Below are positions 39,217 through 48,431 of a stretch of DNA of 64,000 nucleotides, piece after piece. The notes under the pieces are model-generated. The model was not told the origin of the DNA. It worked only from the letters and a program-made list of their open reading frames with translations, and searched no databases. The DNA comes from JAOUEA01 sp963825635. Lineage in GTDB: Bacteria; Actinomycetota; UBA4738; HRBIN12. The number at the start of each line of letters is the position of its first letter. Positions within the stretch are counted from its first letter, which is position 1. A program made the position numbers and the translations under genes. The stretch spans positions 434,001 through 498,000 of the forward strand of contig CAWGTU010000001.1 in NCBI GenBank assembly GCA_963825635.1, written 5' to 3'.

Positions 39217-41049
39217 GGCGAGCGCCGGACCCCACCAGCCGTCCAGGGGCACACCGAGCCGCTCGAGGGTGAGCGCAGCGACCGTCAGGGCCGCGACGCC
39301 GAACGCCGGGGCCGACGCCACGGCTGCGACGCGATCGTCGAACGTCCACCTCGCCCACCCCGCTCCGACGATCCAGAGGAACCCGAGCATCGCGAGCCCG
39401 CTGAGCGCGATCGCGACCGGGGACGAGGGCGCCAGCTCGTCCTCGCTCGCCGGCAGGGGACGGGGGTCGGGCACCGAGGAACGCACCTCGGCGCCGCCGG
39501 CCGGATCGGCGCCGGTGCCGGTGGCGACCTGCCAGCTCACGAGCCGGTCGTCGACGAACGGGGAGGGGGCGAGGTTCCACTCGGGGGCCACGAAGAGGGC
39601 ACGCTCCCCCTCGGGGATGTCGGCGAGCGTGATCCGCGACAACGCGTCGAACTCTTCCTCCCCCCGTTCGGTCGGACGCCCCTCCAGGAGGTCGTCGAGC
39701 GCGCCCACGAAGATGTAGACGTCGTCGGCCCGTTCGGCCGGCACGGCCGCGCGCGCGATGTTCGCGACGTTCGTGGCGTTGAACGTCACGAAGCGGTCGG
39801 GGTCGTCGACGACGAAGACGAGCGGGGTGTCGGGCGGCAGGGTCTCGGCGATCCTGCCGGCCAGGGTCGCCGCCGCGAGGTCCTCGCGGCTCATGAACGG
39901 CTGCTGCGAGCGTTGGGTGTTGAGCGCGGGCAGCGAGACGAGCGCCACGAGCAGCAGGGTGGATGCGACCGTGAGCCAGCGGCGGGGCTCGGTGCGTTCC
40001 CACACCCACGTGACGCCCTGCGCGGCGAGGATCGGCAGCGCGAACCCGAACGTCATCACGCGTTCGGGAGGGAACCACCCGGTGGCGATGCCGACGGGCA
40101 CCCCGACGAGCGTGAACGCGGCCCACGCGATGAGGAATCGGCGGGTGAAGCCGTGCACCTGCAGGGTCCCGATCGCTGCCAGCGGCAGGGTCACCCATGG
40201 GGCGAACCGCCGGGCGCTCTCGCGGAACCGGAAGAGGTAGTTGCGGGTGAGGGCGTCGTCGAGCCCCACTCGTCGCAGGAACCCGTCCTTCGACGTATCG
40301 ACCGAGACGCGTGCCGGTCCGAGGAGCATCGACAGCAATCCCACCCCGACGACGAGGCCGGCGCCCGCGAGGGCCACGAGCACGCGCCCGGCGTCGGACT
40401 GCCACCCGTGCTCGGGCTCGAGCACCCACGCGACGGCCGCGGCCGCCACGAGGATCGCTGCGCCCGCGAGGAAGAACTGCGGATGCGAGAGCCCGCCGCC
40501 GCCGAGCAGCAACGCCGCCGCGATCACCCCTCGGCGCGTGCGCCGGGCCAATGCCGCGGCGGCGGCGAGGAACGTGGCCGCGAACGCGAGGTTCGCGACG
40601 TAGCCGCCGGCGAGATGCACGGCGAAGACACCCGCCATGAGGCCGACGAGCGCCCAGCCCGGCCGTCCGCCGTGGGCCCGTCCGTGTACGAGCACGACGG
40701 ACGCCAACCCGATCGAGACGCCGAGCGCTTGCTGCAGCCCGGCGAGTGCGGGGACGAGCGGCGCGCCCAGCGCGCCCGCGACCGCCGCGATCAGGGCGGG
40801 CACGCCCGGCCGCCCGCCGACGAGCGAGATGCCCTCGGCGACTCCCAGCCGCGTCCACCAGAGGTAGACGGTCTCGTCGGGCCCGACGCCGAAGGTCCAG
40901 CCGCGGACGAGCCCGGGCCAGGCGAACACCGCGACCAGCACGGCGGTCAGGACGGTGAGCCAGACGAGGTCCCCGCCGTGTGATCCCGCCCCGTCGATCG
41001 GGTGGTCCCCTGGCGCACGGCGCACGTCGGACGCGTCCGTGGAGGTCAC
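39076..41049 (-). CDS. large polytopic membrane protein (GT-C-like)
   Basis: 657 residues from the GTG at 41049 that overlaps the lipoprotein stop (GTGA). About a dozen helices are seen, starting LVWLTVLTAVLVAVFAWPGLVRG. An early acidic loop, FGVGPDETVYLWWTRLG, resembles the Asp/Glu loop of GT-C glycosyltransferases. A soluble domain of about 150 residues (PFMSREDLAAATLAGRIAETLPPDTPLVFVVDD onward) sits between the membrane half and two or three last helices. The end is His/Glu/Asp-rich (DEAPDHEHEHGGRHDP). A lipid-linked sugar donor function is likely but unproven. The 3' end runs 141 bp into the opposite-strand mannosyltransferase, which is unusual for convergent genes. Confidence 0.72.
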   Translation of the reverse strand: MTSTDASDVRRAPGDHPIDGAGSHGGDLVWLTVLTAVLVAVFAWPGLVRGWTFGVGPDETVYLWWTRLGVAEGISLVGGRPGVPALIAAVAGALGAPLVPALAGLQQALGVSIGLASVVLVHGRAHGGRPGWALVGLMAGVFAVHLAGGYVANLAFAATFLAAAAALARRTRRGVIAAALLLGGGGLSHPQFFLAGAAILVAAAAVAWVLEPEHGWQSDAGRVLVALAGAGLVVGVGLLSMLLGPARVSVDTSKDGFLRRVGLDDALTRNYLFRFRESARRFAPWVTLPLAAIGTLQVHGFTRRFLIAWAAFTLVGVPVGIATGWFPPERVMTFGFALPILAAQGVTWVWERTEPRRWLTVASTLLLVALVSLPALNTQRSQQPFMSREDLAAATLAGRIAETLPPDTPLVFVVDDPDRFVTFNATNVANIARAAVPAERADDVYIFVGALDDLLEGRPTERGEEEFDALSRITLADIPEGERALFVAPEWNLAPSPFVDDRLVSWQVATGTGADPAGGAEVRSSVPDPRPLPASEDELAPSSPVAIALSGLAMLGFLWIVGAGWARWTFDDRVAAVASAPAFGVAALTVAALTLERLGVPLDGWWGPALASALAGLGGYALRVVQGTAVHGPTSQVDEAPDHEHEHGGRHDPVPDP

Positions 41050-41594
41050 TCCGCCGCGAACGTTCCCTGGGCGCTGACGGTCACCGTCGAGCCATCGTCG
41101 CCGGCGCCGGTGATCGCCGTGCACAGGAAGCTCCCGCCCATCCGGTCGGGCAGCGCGGGTGAGATGGTGACGAGGCACTCGCCGTCGTCGGACACGAACG
41201 TGACCGGACCGTCGACGCCGCGCACGGCGAACGTCAGCACGCGCTCCGGCGAGGTGGGCTGCTGAGCGGTGAACGAGATGCCGATGAGCGTGAGCTCACG
41301 CTCCGGCCCCCGCCACCGCATCGCGAGATCGCCCGGCGGAGGCACCCACAACGCCGGCAGCCCGAGGTTCGGATAGGTCTCGGAGAGGTTCAGAGCGCCG
41401 CTGACAGAGACCGATGCCGCCCCGGCCGTGAACCCGGTCTCGGCCTCGGGATCGATCGATGGCGTCGTCGATGCGGAGATCTGCACCGGCGGACCGGTCT
41501 CGGCCGGATCGGGCAGCGTGGTGGGCTCGTCGCGCCCGCATGCAACCGCGAGCAACACGAACGCCGTCACCACGATCGTCGTCGCGTTCCGCAT
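41046..41594 (-). CDS. putative lipoprotein
   Basis: 182 residues. A signal peptide ends in a lipobox-like LLAVAC (Cys19), so the protein is probably lipid-anchored outside. The mature part starts with a Thr/Pro/Asp-rich linker and then an all-beta region (GAASVSVSGALNLSETY, ELTLIGISFTAQQ and STVTVSAQGTF) with two Cys residues (ECLVT, FLCTA) that may form a disulfide. The family is unknown. The gene is coupled by a four-base overlap to the polytopic GT-C-like protein, suggesting both act on the same envelope structure. It is divergent from tldD (50 bp). Confidence 0.75.
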   Translation of the reverse strand: MRNATTIVVTAFVLLAVACGRDEPTTLPDPAETGPPVQISASTTPSIDPEAETGFTAGAASVSVSGALNLSETYPNLGLPALWVPPPGDLAMRWRGPERELTLIGISFTAQQPTSPERVLTFAVRGVDGPVTFVSDDGECLVTISPALPDRMGGSFLCTAITGAGDDGSTVTVSAQGTFAAE

Positions 41595-41644
41595 GCCCCA
41601 TCGTCCCCCGGGCGCTGACTGTACCCCCTGTTAGCATCGCCGCC

Positions 41645-43030
41645 ATGCTCGACCGCGGCCTCGTGGAAGAAGTGCTCGCCGTCGCCCGCACACGCGGTGG
41701 CGCGTTCGCCGAGGTCTTCGTCGAGGAGACGACGAGCACCTCGATCCGCCTCGACGACGGCAAGGTGGAGGAGCTCACGACCGGGCTCGACCGCGGCGCC
41801 GGGGTACGCGTCACCCAGGGGACGAGCTACGGCTACGCGTTCTCGAACCGGCTCGATCGCGACGCCCTCCTGCAGGCCGCCGACGCGGCGAGCGCGGCAT
41901 TGCGCGCGGGCGAACCCGGGGCGGTGCTCGACCTTCGCACGCTCGAGGGACCGCTCACGAACGCCGTCGACCGCGCGGCCGACTCGGTGCCCGCCGCCGA
42001 CAAGGTCGCGTGGCTCCGCGAGCTCGACGACGCGGCTCGCGCCGTCAGTCCCGAGGTCGTGCAGGTGGTCGGCGTCTACGGCGACTCGCTGCAGCGCCGC
42101 CTGATCGCCACGAGCGACGGCCGGTGGGTCGAGGAGGATCGGCCCCGCATCCGCATCGTCTCCCAGGTCGTGGCCAAGCGAGGCGACACCATCCAGACGG
42201 GTTTCCACGGACCGGCCGCGTGCGCCGGCGTGGAGTTCATCGATGGGCACACGCCCCAGGCGACCGCCCGGACCGCGGCCGAACGAGCGGTCACGATGCT
42301 CGACTCCGTGCCGGCGCCCGCGGGGGAGATGACCGTCGTGCTGGCCCCGGGCATGGGAGGGGTGCTGTTCCACGAGGCCGTGGGGCACCCCCTCGAGGCA
42401 GACGCGATCGACAAGGAGGCGAGCGTCTACCGGGGGCTCGTCGGCACGAAGTGCGCGAGCGACCTGATCAACGGCGTCGACGACGCGACGATCGCCAACG
42501 GCTGGGGCTCCTTCACGTTCGACGACGAGGGCACGCCCGCCCAGCGCACCGTCTTGTTCACCGACGGGGTGCTGCAGGGGTTCCTCTACGACCGGTTGCG
42601 CGCGGAGAAGGACGGGGTGGAGTCGACCGGCAACGGCCGCCGCCAGTCCTACGCGTCGCCGCCGGTCGTGCGCATGACGAACACGAACATCCTGAACGGC
42701 ACGTCCACGCCCCAGCAGATCCTCGCCGACACGCCGAGCGGCGTCTACGTGACCGCGCTCGGCGGGGGCCAGGTGAACCCGGCGACCGGTGACTTCGTCT
42801 TCGGGGTGAGCGAGGGGTACATGATCGAGAACGGCGAGGCGACGACCCCCGTGCGCGGCGCGAACCTGATCGGGCGCGCGATCGAGGTCATGAGCGCCGT
42901 CGACGCGGTGGCCGACGACTTCGGCACCTGGGAAGGCGTGTGCGGCAAGGACGGCCAGAACGCACCCGTGGGCAGCGGCTCGCCGACGCTGCGCATCTCG
43001 AAGATCACGGTGGGAGGCACGAGTGCCTGA
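41645..43030 (+). CDS. tldD: TldD metalloprotease subunit
   Basis: 461 residues from the ATG at 41645. It has the complete TldD architecture, with the zinc motif HEAVGH (HExxxH, residues 243-248). MTVVLAPGMGGVLFHEAVGH is the usual context, followed by GTKCASDLINGVDDATI and STGNGRRQSYASPPVVRMTN. Together with TldE it forms a heterodimeric protease that trims unfolded peptides and, in other bacteria, processes microcins or RiPP leaders. It overlaps the tldE start by eight bases, so the pair is translationally coupled. No RiPP precursor is visible next to it. Confidence 0.96.
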   Translation: MLDRGLVEEVLAVARTRGGAFAEVFVEETTSTSIRLDDGKVEELTTGLDRGAGVRVTQGTSYGYAFSNRLDRDALLQAADAASAALRAGEPGAVLDLRTLEGPLTNAVDRAADSVPAADKVAWLRELDDAARAVSPEVVQVVGVYGDSLQRRLIATSDGRWVEEDRPRIRIVSQVVAKRGDTIQTGFHGPAACAGVEFIDGHTPQATARTAAERAVTMLDSVPAPAGEMTVVLAPGMGGVLFHEAVGHPLEADAIDKEASVYRGLVGTKCASDLINGVDDATIANGWGSFTFDDEGTPAQRTVLFTDGVLQGFLYDRLRAEKDGVESTGNGRRQSYASPPVVRMTNTNILNGTSTPQQILADTPSGVYVTALGGGQVNPATGDFVFGVSEGYMIENGEATTPVRGANLIGRAIEVMSAVDAVADDFGTWEGVCGKDGQNAPVGSGSPTLRISKITVGGTSA

Positions 43031-44366
43031 TCTCGGCGAGCTGGTACGCGCCGCGGTCGGGGCCGCCGAGGCCGATGAGGCGGTCGAGGCGTACGCGCAA
43101 GAGTCGCGGCAGACCGAGGCGAGCGCGCTGCGCGGCGAGGTCGAGGGGCTCGAATTCGCCGAGTCGCGCGGCGTGGGGGTTCGGCTGATCCGCGACGGTC
43201 AGCTCGGGTACGCCTACGCCGCCGATCCGTCGGTCGAGGAGGTGAAGGTCGCCGTCGCCCGCGCGCGCGAGAACGCCGCCCTCACCGAGCCCGACGAGTT
43301 CAACCTGCTCCCGTCCGCCGAGCCCATCACGGCGATCCCCGCTCTGTTCCGTGAGGACTCCGCCGAGGTGGCCACCGGGGACAAGGTGCAGATGGCGCTC
43401 GACCTCGAGCGCCGGCTCGTCACGAGCGATCCTCGGGTGACGAAGGTCGATCTCGCCCAGGTCGGTGACGCGGTCTCGCGGGTCGCGATCGCCTCGACCG
43501 CCGGCGTCGACGCGGAGTACGCGCGGACCGATGCGTGGGTCGTCGCGGTCACCCTCGCCGTCGAGGGGGACGAGACGCAGACCGGGTTCTCCTATCGCAT
43601 CGCTCGCGCCCTCGACGAGCTCGGCCCCGAGTCGATCGCCGATGAGGCGATCGAACGCGCCGTGCGCATGCTCGGCGCCACGAAACCGGCGACCGCCAAG
43701 GTGCCGGTCGTGCTCGACCAGTTCGCCGCCGAGGAGTTCCTCGGGGTGCTCGCCTCGGCGCTCAACGCCGAGAACGTGCTGAAGGGTCGCTCGCTCTTCG
43801 CCGACATGGTCGGCGGCGAGGTCGGGTCCGAGCTCTTCACGCTCGTCGACGACGGCACGATCCTCGACGGACCCGGCGCCGCGCCGTTCGACGGGGAAGG
43901 TGTGCCGAGCGGGCGCACCGAGCTGTTCACGGCGGGCACGTTGAACGGGTTCCTGCACGACACCTACACGGCGGCGCGCATGGGAGGCGGTCAGCGATCG
44001 ACCGGCAACGCCAAGCGCGGCTCGTACAAGGGGTCGCCGGGGGTGGGCACATCGAACTTCTACCTGGACAACGGTTCGACGTCGTTCGACGAGCTGCTCC
44101 GGCAGGCCGAAGGGGGCGTGTTGATCGCCGACGTCTCCGGCGTGCACTCCGGCGCGAACCCGATCTCGGGAGAGTTCAGCGTGGGTGCGACCGGCCTGCG
44201 CATCGAGGGCGGAGCGCTCGGCGAGCCGCTCCGCGAGATGACGATCGCCTCGACGCTCCCGCAGATGCTCGCCGGCATCACCGGGCTCGGCGACGACCTG
44301 CGCTTCTTCTCCAGCGTCGGAACCCCGTCGGTGCTGATCGGCGAGATGACGCTCGCGGGCGTCTAG
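43023..44366 (+). CDS. tldE: TldE/PmbA subunit
   Basis: 447 residues from a GTG at 43023 that overlaps the tldD stop. It is homologous to TldD over its length but has no HExxxH, as expected for the non-catalytic subunit: GVGVRLIRDGQLGYAYAADPS, then GRSLFADMVGGEVGSELFTLVDDG and STGNAKRGSYKGSPGVGTSNFYLDNG. The C-terminal GEFSVGATGLRIEGGALG is characteristic. Its TAG stop overlaps the stop of the convergent small membrane protein through the palindrome CTAG. Confidence 0.95.
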   Translation: MPDLGELVRAAVGAAEADEAVEAYAQESRQTEASALRGEVEGLEFAESRGVGVRLIRDGQLGYAYAADPSVEEVKVAVARARENAALTEPDEFNLLPSAEPITAIPALFREDSAEVATGDKVQMALDLERRLVTSDPRVTKVDLAQVGDAVSRVAIASTAGVDAEYARTDAWVVAVTLAVEGDETQTGFSYRIARALDELGPESIADEAIERAVRMLGATKPATAKVPVVLDQFAAEEFLGVLASALNAENVLKGRSLFADMVGGEVGSELFTLVDDGTILDGPGAAPFDGEGVPSGRTELFTAGTLNGFLHDTYTAARMGGGQRSTGNAKRGSYKGSPGVGTSNFYLDNGSTSFDELLRQAEGGVLIADVSGVHSGANPISGEFSVGATGLRIEGGALGEPLREMTIASTLPQMLAGITGLGDDLRFFSSVGTPSVLIGEMTLAGV

Positions 44367-44662
44367 ACGTCGTCCGGCCACGGGGCGCGTGCGCGCCGGA
44401 CCAGCACGGCCAACCCGCTGAGTACGGCGGCGAGCCCGACTCCCGACGCGATCAGGAACGACAGCGCGACCGACTCGGGATCGCCGAACCGTCCGACGAG
44501 CTGCAAGAGGAACAACGAGGCGATGCCCACGCCGGCGCCGAGCACCAAGGTGAGCGCGACCGCGAGGCGCTGACCCACGGGGAGGAAGAGGCCGACGCCG
44601 CCCGCCGACGCGGCGCCGAGCCCGATCAGCACCATCGCCCATGAGATGAACGTCTGTTCCAT
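44363..44662 (-). CDS. small three-helix membrane protein
   Basis: 99 residues from the ATG at 44662. Three hydrophobic segments (FISWAMVLIGLGAASAGGVGLFL, AVALTLVLGAGVGIASLFLLQLVG and ALSFLIASGVGLAAVLSGLAVLV) end in a basic, cytoplasmic-looking tail (RRARAPWPDDV). No family recognised. The stop codon TAG is formed by the same CTAG that terminates tldE. The upstream region 44663-44781 holds no other gene. Confidence 0.65.
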   Translation of the reverse strand: MEQTFISWAMVLIGLGAASAGGVGLFLPVGQRLAVALTLVLGAGVGIASLFLLQLVGRFGDPESVALSFLIASGVGLAAVLSGLAVLVRRARAPWPDDV

Positions 44663-44781
44663 GAGCGGGAGCCTCGCACGGGCTCCGGCCGAGAGGGAAC
44701 GGGAGGTGACGCTTCGTCGCGGAGTCGCCACACCACCGCCACACACCCGCAGCGTCGGTTCCTCGACGAGATGGGTTGCCG

Positions 44782-45159
44782 TCAGCCGGCCGACGGCCGC
44801 TGGCGGAACCACTCGGTGAACGCCTTGCAGCGGCCCTGCTCGTCGAACTCCATCACGAAGACGTTGTCGTAGACGCGCACGGGCGTGCCGTCGGCGTCGA
44901 AGTACGTGCTGACGCCGGTCGCGACCCCGCGTGCGCCCTCGACCGCGAACGGTTCGTACCACGCGTCCCACGTGCCGGGCTCGTCGGGTTCCTCGAGCCA
45001 GGAGGCGACGATCGCGTCGCGGCCGAACACGGGCTCGTCGGCCGGGTGGTAGCGGTACTCGGCGTCGGCCGTGAAGAGCCCGCCGATCGCGGCGGCGTCG
45101 TTCGATCGCCAGGCAGCCACGTAGCCGTCGAGCCAACGCTGCAAGGTCGGTCGATCCAT
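44782..45159 (-). CDS. NTF2/SnoaL-like protein
   Basis: 125 residues from the ATG at 45159. The opening helix LQRWLDGYVAAWRSNDAAAIGGLFTADAEYRYHP and the beta sheet GVATGVSTYFDADGTPVRVYDNVFVMEFDEQGRCKAFTEWFRQRP are the standard cone-shaped NTF2-like fold. Such proteins act as small-molecule isomerases, hydrolases or binding proteins in the cytoplasm. It is divergent from the GNAT gene (42 bp between starts). Substrate unknown. Confidence 0.85.
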   Translation of the reverse strand: MDRPTLQRWLDGYVAAWRSNDAAAIGGLFTADAEYRYHPADEPVFGRDAIVASWLEEPDEPGTWDAWYEPFAVEGARGVATGVSTYFDADGTPVRVYDNVFVMEFDEQGRCKAFTEWFRQRPSAG

Positions 45160-45201
45160 GGGGTGTGCCTCCTCGCGTGACCTGGGTACGCTCGGGCCGT
45201 C

Positions 45202-45729
45202 GTGCAGGAGCAGGGTATCCGCATCACGAAGGTCGGCGCCGAGCGGGTGGACGACCTCGAGCCGCTCGCGCGGTCGATGCACGCGCACCACCTCACCGTC
45301 GACCCCGCGATCCCGGGCATCCCCCCGCGCGACGAGGACGGGTGGTGGGCGCTGCGCCGACAGCGCTACCGGCGGTGGCTCGAGGCGCCCGATGCCTTCG
45401 CGCTCCTCGCCGAGACCGGCGACCCGGGGGCGGGGCCGATCGGGTACGCGGTCGTCTCGATGCACGGCGGGCCCGACGACTCCCACGTTACCGGTGAGCG
45501 CTTCGCCGAGCTGCAGTCGCTCGCCGTGCTCGAGGGCATGCGCGGCGCGGGTGTCGGGACGGCGCTCCTGCAGGCCGTCTACGCCGAGCTCCGCGCGCTC
45601 GGCATCGAGGAGCTCGCGATCGGCGTGCTGGCCACGAACCACGACGCGCTGCGTCTGTACGAACGGGAGGGGTTCACGCCCTGGGTCGTGATCGCGCTCG
45701 GGAAGGTGCCTCCGGAGTTCACAGACTAG
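45202..45729 (+). CDS. GNAT-family N-acetyltransferase
   Basis: 175 residues from a GTG at 45202. The acetyl-CoA-binding region is ELQSLAVLEGMRGAGVGTALLQAVYAEL (RGxGxG/A type with the strand before it), followed by GIEELAIGVLATNHDALRLYEREGFTPW, the beta6-alpha4 end of the GNAT fold. Cytoplasmic; it acetylates an amine of unknown identity. It ends 44 bp from the convergent histidine kinase gene. Confidence 0.9.
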   Translation: MQEQGIRITKVGAERVDDLEPLARSMHAHHLTVDPAIPGIPPRDEDGWWALRRQRYRRWLEAPDAFALLAETGDPGAGPIGYAVVSMHGGPDDSHVTGERFAELQSLAVLEGMRGAGVGTALLQAVYAELRALGIEELAIGVLATNHDALRLYEREGFTPWVVIALGKVPPEFTD

Positions 45730-45773
45730 TCTCGTTCAGAGTACCTGCGCGGTCGGGTGGGGAGTCGCATGCT

Positions 45774-47000
45774 TCAGAGGGGCAGCTCGACCGCGAAGCG
45801 TGCGCCGACGGGTGACGCCGCCTCCGCGCTGATACGACCGCCGAGCGCTTCCACGATGCGTTTGGCCAAGGCCAGGCCGAGTCCGGCCCCGGGCCCCGAT
45901 CGCGCCGGATCCGCGCGGAAGAACGGGTCGAAGACCCGGTCGATGTCATCGGCAGCGATGCCGTCGCCGGTGTCCTGGACCGCGAGGTGCACACGATCGC
46001 CCCGGCGGCTGGCCTCGACGCGAACGGTGCCGTCCGCGGGGGTGTGCCGGACCGCGTTCGAGAGCAGGTTCTGCAGCACTCGCGCCACGCGAGGCGAGCA
46101 CCTGATGCCGTCGACCCCATCGATCGTGCTGACGAGGTGCAGCCCCTTCTCCTCGGCCTGCAGCGCCATCGCCGCCACCGCGTCTGCGACGATCTTCGCG
46201 AGGTCGGCGCGTGCCGACTCCGCCTCGATCGCGCCCGCATCGAGCTGGGTCAGCTCGAACAGATCGTCGACCATCTCGGAGAGCTGGCGGATCGATCGGC
46301 GCATCTCGTGCGTGTATCGCTGCAGGCTCGGCGGGTCGGCGACCACACCGTCGTCGATCGCCTCCACCATCGCCCGCAGAGACGCCAACGGCGTCCGGAG
46401 GTCGTGGCTCACCGTCGTGATCAGGTCGCGCCGCATCGCCTCGGCCTCTCGTTCCCGCTGCTGCGCCTCCTGCAGCTTGGAGGCCATGTCGTCGAGCGTC
46501 GCGCCCAGCGTGTCCAGCTCGGGTCCCGCGTCGAGTCGGCCGACCCTCGTCTCGAGGTCGCCCTCACCCATGCGTCGGGCCGCGCGATCGAGCCTGGTCA
46601 CCGCTGCCGAGGAAGAGCGGGCGACCACGAGCGCCCCGGCGACGCCGGCGGCGGCCGAGTAGAGGAGCAAGACGGTGACGAGGGTCGCGTCGTGCTCGCT
46701 CACCGTCATGCGGAGCGTCAGCACGCCGATGTTGGCGATCGCGATCACTGCCGCGAGCAGCGCGACGGCCACGAAGCGCTGTCGCATCGAGGCGCGCGCC
46801 AGCAGGAACCTCGCGAGTACGGCCGCGACGATCGTGACGATGCCGGCCGGCACGAGCAGCACGAGGAGATCGGCTCGCTCGCCGGCACCCACGCCCATCG
46901 CGGCAGCGACGACCAGGGTTCCGACGACGCCCGCGGCAGCGATCGCGATGACCAGTGCGATCGTTCGCCAGGTCCCCCCCTGCGCTCGACGATCGCTCAT
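45774..47000 (-). CDS. sensor histidine kinase
   Basis: 408 residues from the ATG at 47000, which overlaps the stop of the response-regulator gene (ATGA). Four membrane helices (about 12-35, 44-68, 75-96, 105-128) come with very short loops, so sensing is probably in or near the membrane. HAMP starts about 135 (ARRMGEGDLETRV). The DHp box is TTVSHDLRTPLAS with phospho-His199. The ATPase domain has N box NLLSNAVRH, G1 VQDTGDGIAADD, F FDPFFRADP and G2 GAGLGLALAK. Partner of the adjacent OmpR-type regulator. The pair is divergent from the GT2-to-sugar-dehydrogenase run and may control it. Confidence 0.94.
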   Translation of the reverse strand: MSDRRAQGGTWRTIALVIAIAAAGVVGTLVVAAAMGVGAGERADLLVLLVPAGIVTIVAAVLARFLLARASMRQRFVAVALLAAVIAIANIGVLTLRMTVSEHDATLVTVLLLYSAAAGVAGALVVARSSSAAVTRLDRAARRMGEGDLETRVGRLDAGPELDTLGATLDDMASKLQEAQQREREAEAMRRDLITTVSHDLRTPLASLRAMVEAIDDGVVADPPSLQRYTHEMRRSIRQLSEMVDDLFELTQLDAGAIEAESARADLAKIVADAVAAMALQAEEKGLHLVSTIDGVDGIRCSPRVARVLQNLLSNAVRHTPADGTVRVEASRRGDRVHLAVQDTGDGIAADDIDRVFDPFFRADPARSGPGAGLGLALAKRIVEALGGRISAEAASPVGARFAVELPL

Positions 47001-47671
47001 GGCTCGAACCGGTATCCCACGCCCCAGACGGTCACGAGCCGTGTCGGGTTCGACGGATCGTCCTCGATCTTCTCGCGGAGACGTCGCATGTGCACCGTGA
47101 CGGTGGCGCTGTCGCCGTCCCACGCGAAGTCCCAGACGTCCTCGAGGAGCCGAGTTCGCGACAGGGTGACGCCGGGCCGCTCCATCATGTGGGCGAGCAG
47201 CTCGAACTCCTTTCGGGTGAGCTTCACGGGCTCGTTGTCCTTGCGCGCCTCGCGCCGCTCGAGGTCCACCTCGAGATCGCCGGCGCGCAGCAGGACCGGT
47301 TCCTCGGGGGCCGTGGCGGTGCGACGGAGCACCGCGCGCACCCGCGAGACGACCTCGCGCGGCGAGAAGGGCTTCGTCACGTAGTCGTCGGCACCCAGAT
47401 CCAGCCCCACGATGCGGTCCGTCTCCTGCCCCCGCGCCGTCAGCATGATCACGGGCACGTCGGCGCTCGCGCGCATGCGGCGGAACACCTCGAGGCCGTC
47501 GATGCGCGGCAGCATCAGGTCGAGGAGCACGAGGTCGGGGGTGTCGGTGGCGAACCGGTCGAGCGCCTGCTCGCCGTCACCGGCGGTGTCGACCTCGAAC
47601 CCCTCGGTCTGCAGGTAACGCGCGAGCACCTCGCGCACCATCGGCTCGTCGTCGACCACCAGCACCCGCAT
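46997..47671 (-). CDS. OmpR/PhoB-family response regulator
   Basis: 224 residues from the ATG at 47671. The receiver has the acidic pair VVDDEP, phospho-acceptor Asp51 in LVLLDLMLP, Thr78 (MLTARG) and Lys100 (YVTKPFSP). The C-terminal winged helix begins about residue 125 (LRAGDLEVDLERREARKDNEPVKLTRKEFELL) with the recognition-helix stretch RTRLLEDVWDFAWDGDSATVTVHMRRLREKI. It binds DNA as a dimer after phosphorylation. It is divergent from the GT2 gene with 112 bp between starts, a plausible place for its own binding sites. Confidence 0.95.
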   Translation of the reverse strand: MRVLVVDDEPMVREVLARYLQTEGFEVDTAGDGEQALDRFATDTPDLVLLDLMLPRIDGLEVFRRMRASADVPVIMLTARGQETDRIVGLDLGADDYVTKPFSPREVVSRVRAVLRRTATAPEEPVLLRAGDLEVDLERREARKDNEPVKLTRKEFELLAHMMERPGVTLSRTRLLEDVWDFAWDGDSATVTVHMRRLREKIEDDPSNPTRLVTVWGVGYRFEP

Positions 47672-47783
47672 CTCTTGCACCAACGCAGCATGCACCACGG
47701 TTCTTTCCGGAACGTGACGGAACCGGCCCGGCCCCGGGCGAGCCGTAATCGGTCGGTAATGCCGGGTCGCGAGACTGCTCCCC

Positions 47784-48431
47784 GTGATCGACGTGATCCT
47801 GCCCGTGCTCGACGAGGCCGAGGCGTTGCCATGGGTCCTCGCTCGGATGCCCAGCGGGTACCGCCCGATCGTCGTCGACAACGGATCGACCGACGGCTCC
47901 GCCGAGATCGCTCGATCCCTCGGGGCCGTCGTCGTGCAGGAGCCCACTCGGGGGTTCGGGGCGGCCTGCTTCGCCGGGCTCGCCGCCGCGGATCACGACA
48001 TCGTCTGTTTCATGGACTGCGACGCCACGCTCGACCCCGGCGACCTCTGGCGAGTCGCCGACCCGGTGCGGGTGGGTGGGTTCGATCTCATGCTCGGGAG
48101 TCGTGTCGCCGAGTCGGGTGCGTGGCCGGCACACGCTCGCGCGGGGAACCGGGTCGTCGCCTTCGGCATCGGCCGGCGGATCGGAGTGCCGCTGCGCGAT
48201 CTCGGGCCGATGCGGGCGATGCGGCGGGACGCCGTGCTCGCCCTCGGTCTGCGCGATCGTCGCTTCGGTTGGCCGTTCGAGATGGTGCTCGCCGCGGGCG
48301 CCGCGGGATGGCGCGTCGGCGAGACGCCGGTTCCCTACCGCAGGCGGTCCGGAGCCAGCAAGGTCACGGGCACGGTGCGCGGCACGGTGCGGGCGATGCG
48401 CGACCTCGCGCGGGTGATGCGATGCGCCTGA
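47784..48431 (+). CDS. GT2 glycosyltransferase (dolichol/polyprenyl-phosphate sugar synthase-like)
   Basis: 215 residues from a GTG at 47784. It is a GT-A fold with MIDVILPVLDEAEALPWVLARMP, PIVVDNGSTDGSAEIA (nucleotide-sugar Asp), then FMDCDATLDPGDL as the DxD-like metal site and GWPFEMVLAAGAAGWRV before PVPYRRRSGASKVTGTVRGTVRA. There is no membrane segment. It is the first of at least seven genes with overlaps or very short gaps. The next gene starts ten bases before its stop. The product may be a glycosyl carrier lipid or a direct transfer. Confidence 0.9.
   Translation: MIDVILPVLDEAEALPWVLARMPSGYRPIVVDNGSTDGSAEIARSLGAVVVQEPTRGFGAACFAGLAAADHDIVCFMDCDATLDPGDLWRVADPVRVGGFDLMLGSRVAESGAWPAHARAGNRVVAFGIGRRIGVPLRDLGPMRAMRRDAVLALGLRDRRFGWPFEMVLAAGAAGWRVGETPVPYRRRSGASKVTGTVRGTVRAMRDLARVMRCA

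Noticed and set aside
41645..44366. RiPP precursor next to TldD/TldE
   Set aside because: No short Cys- or core-like peptide gene is seen on either side; TldDE is also a general protease.
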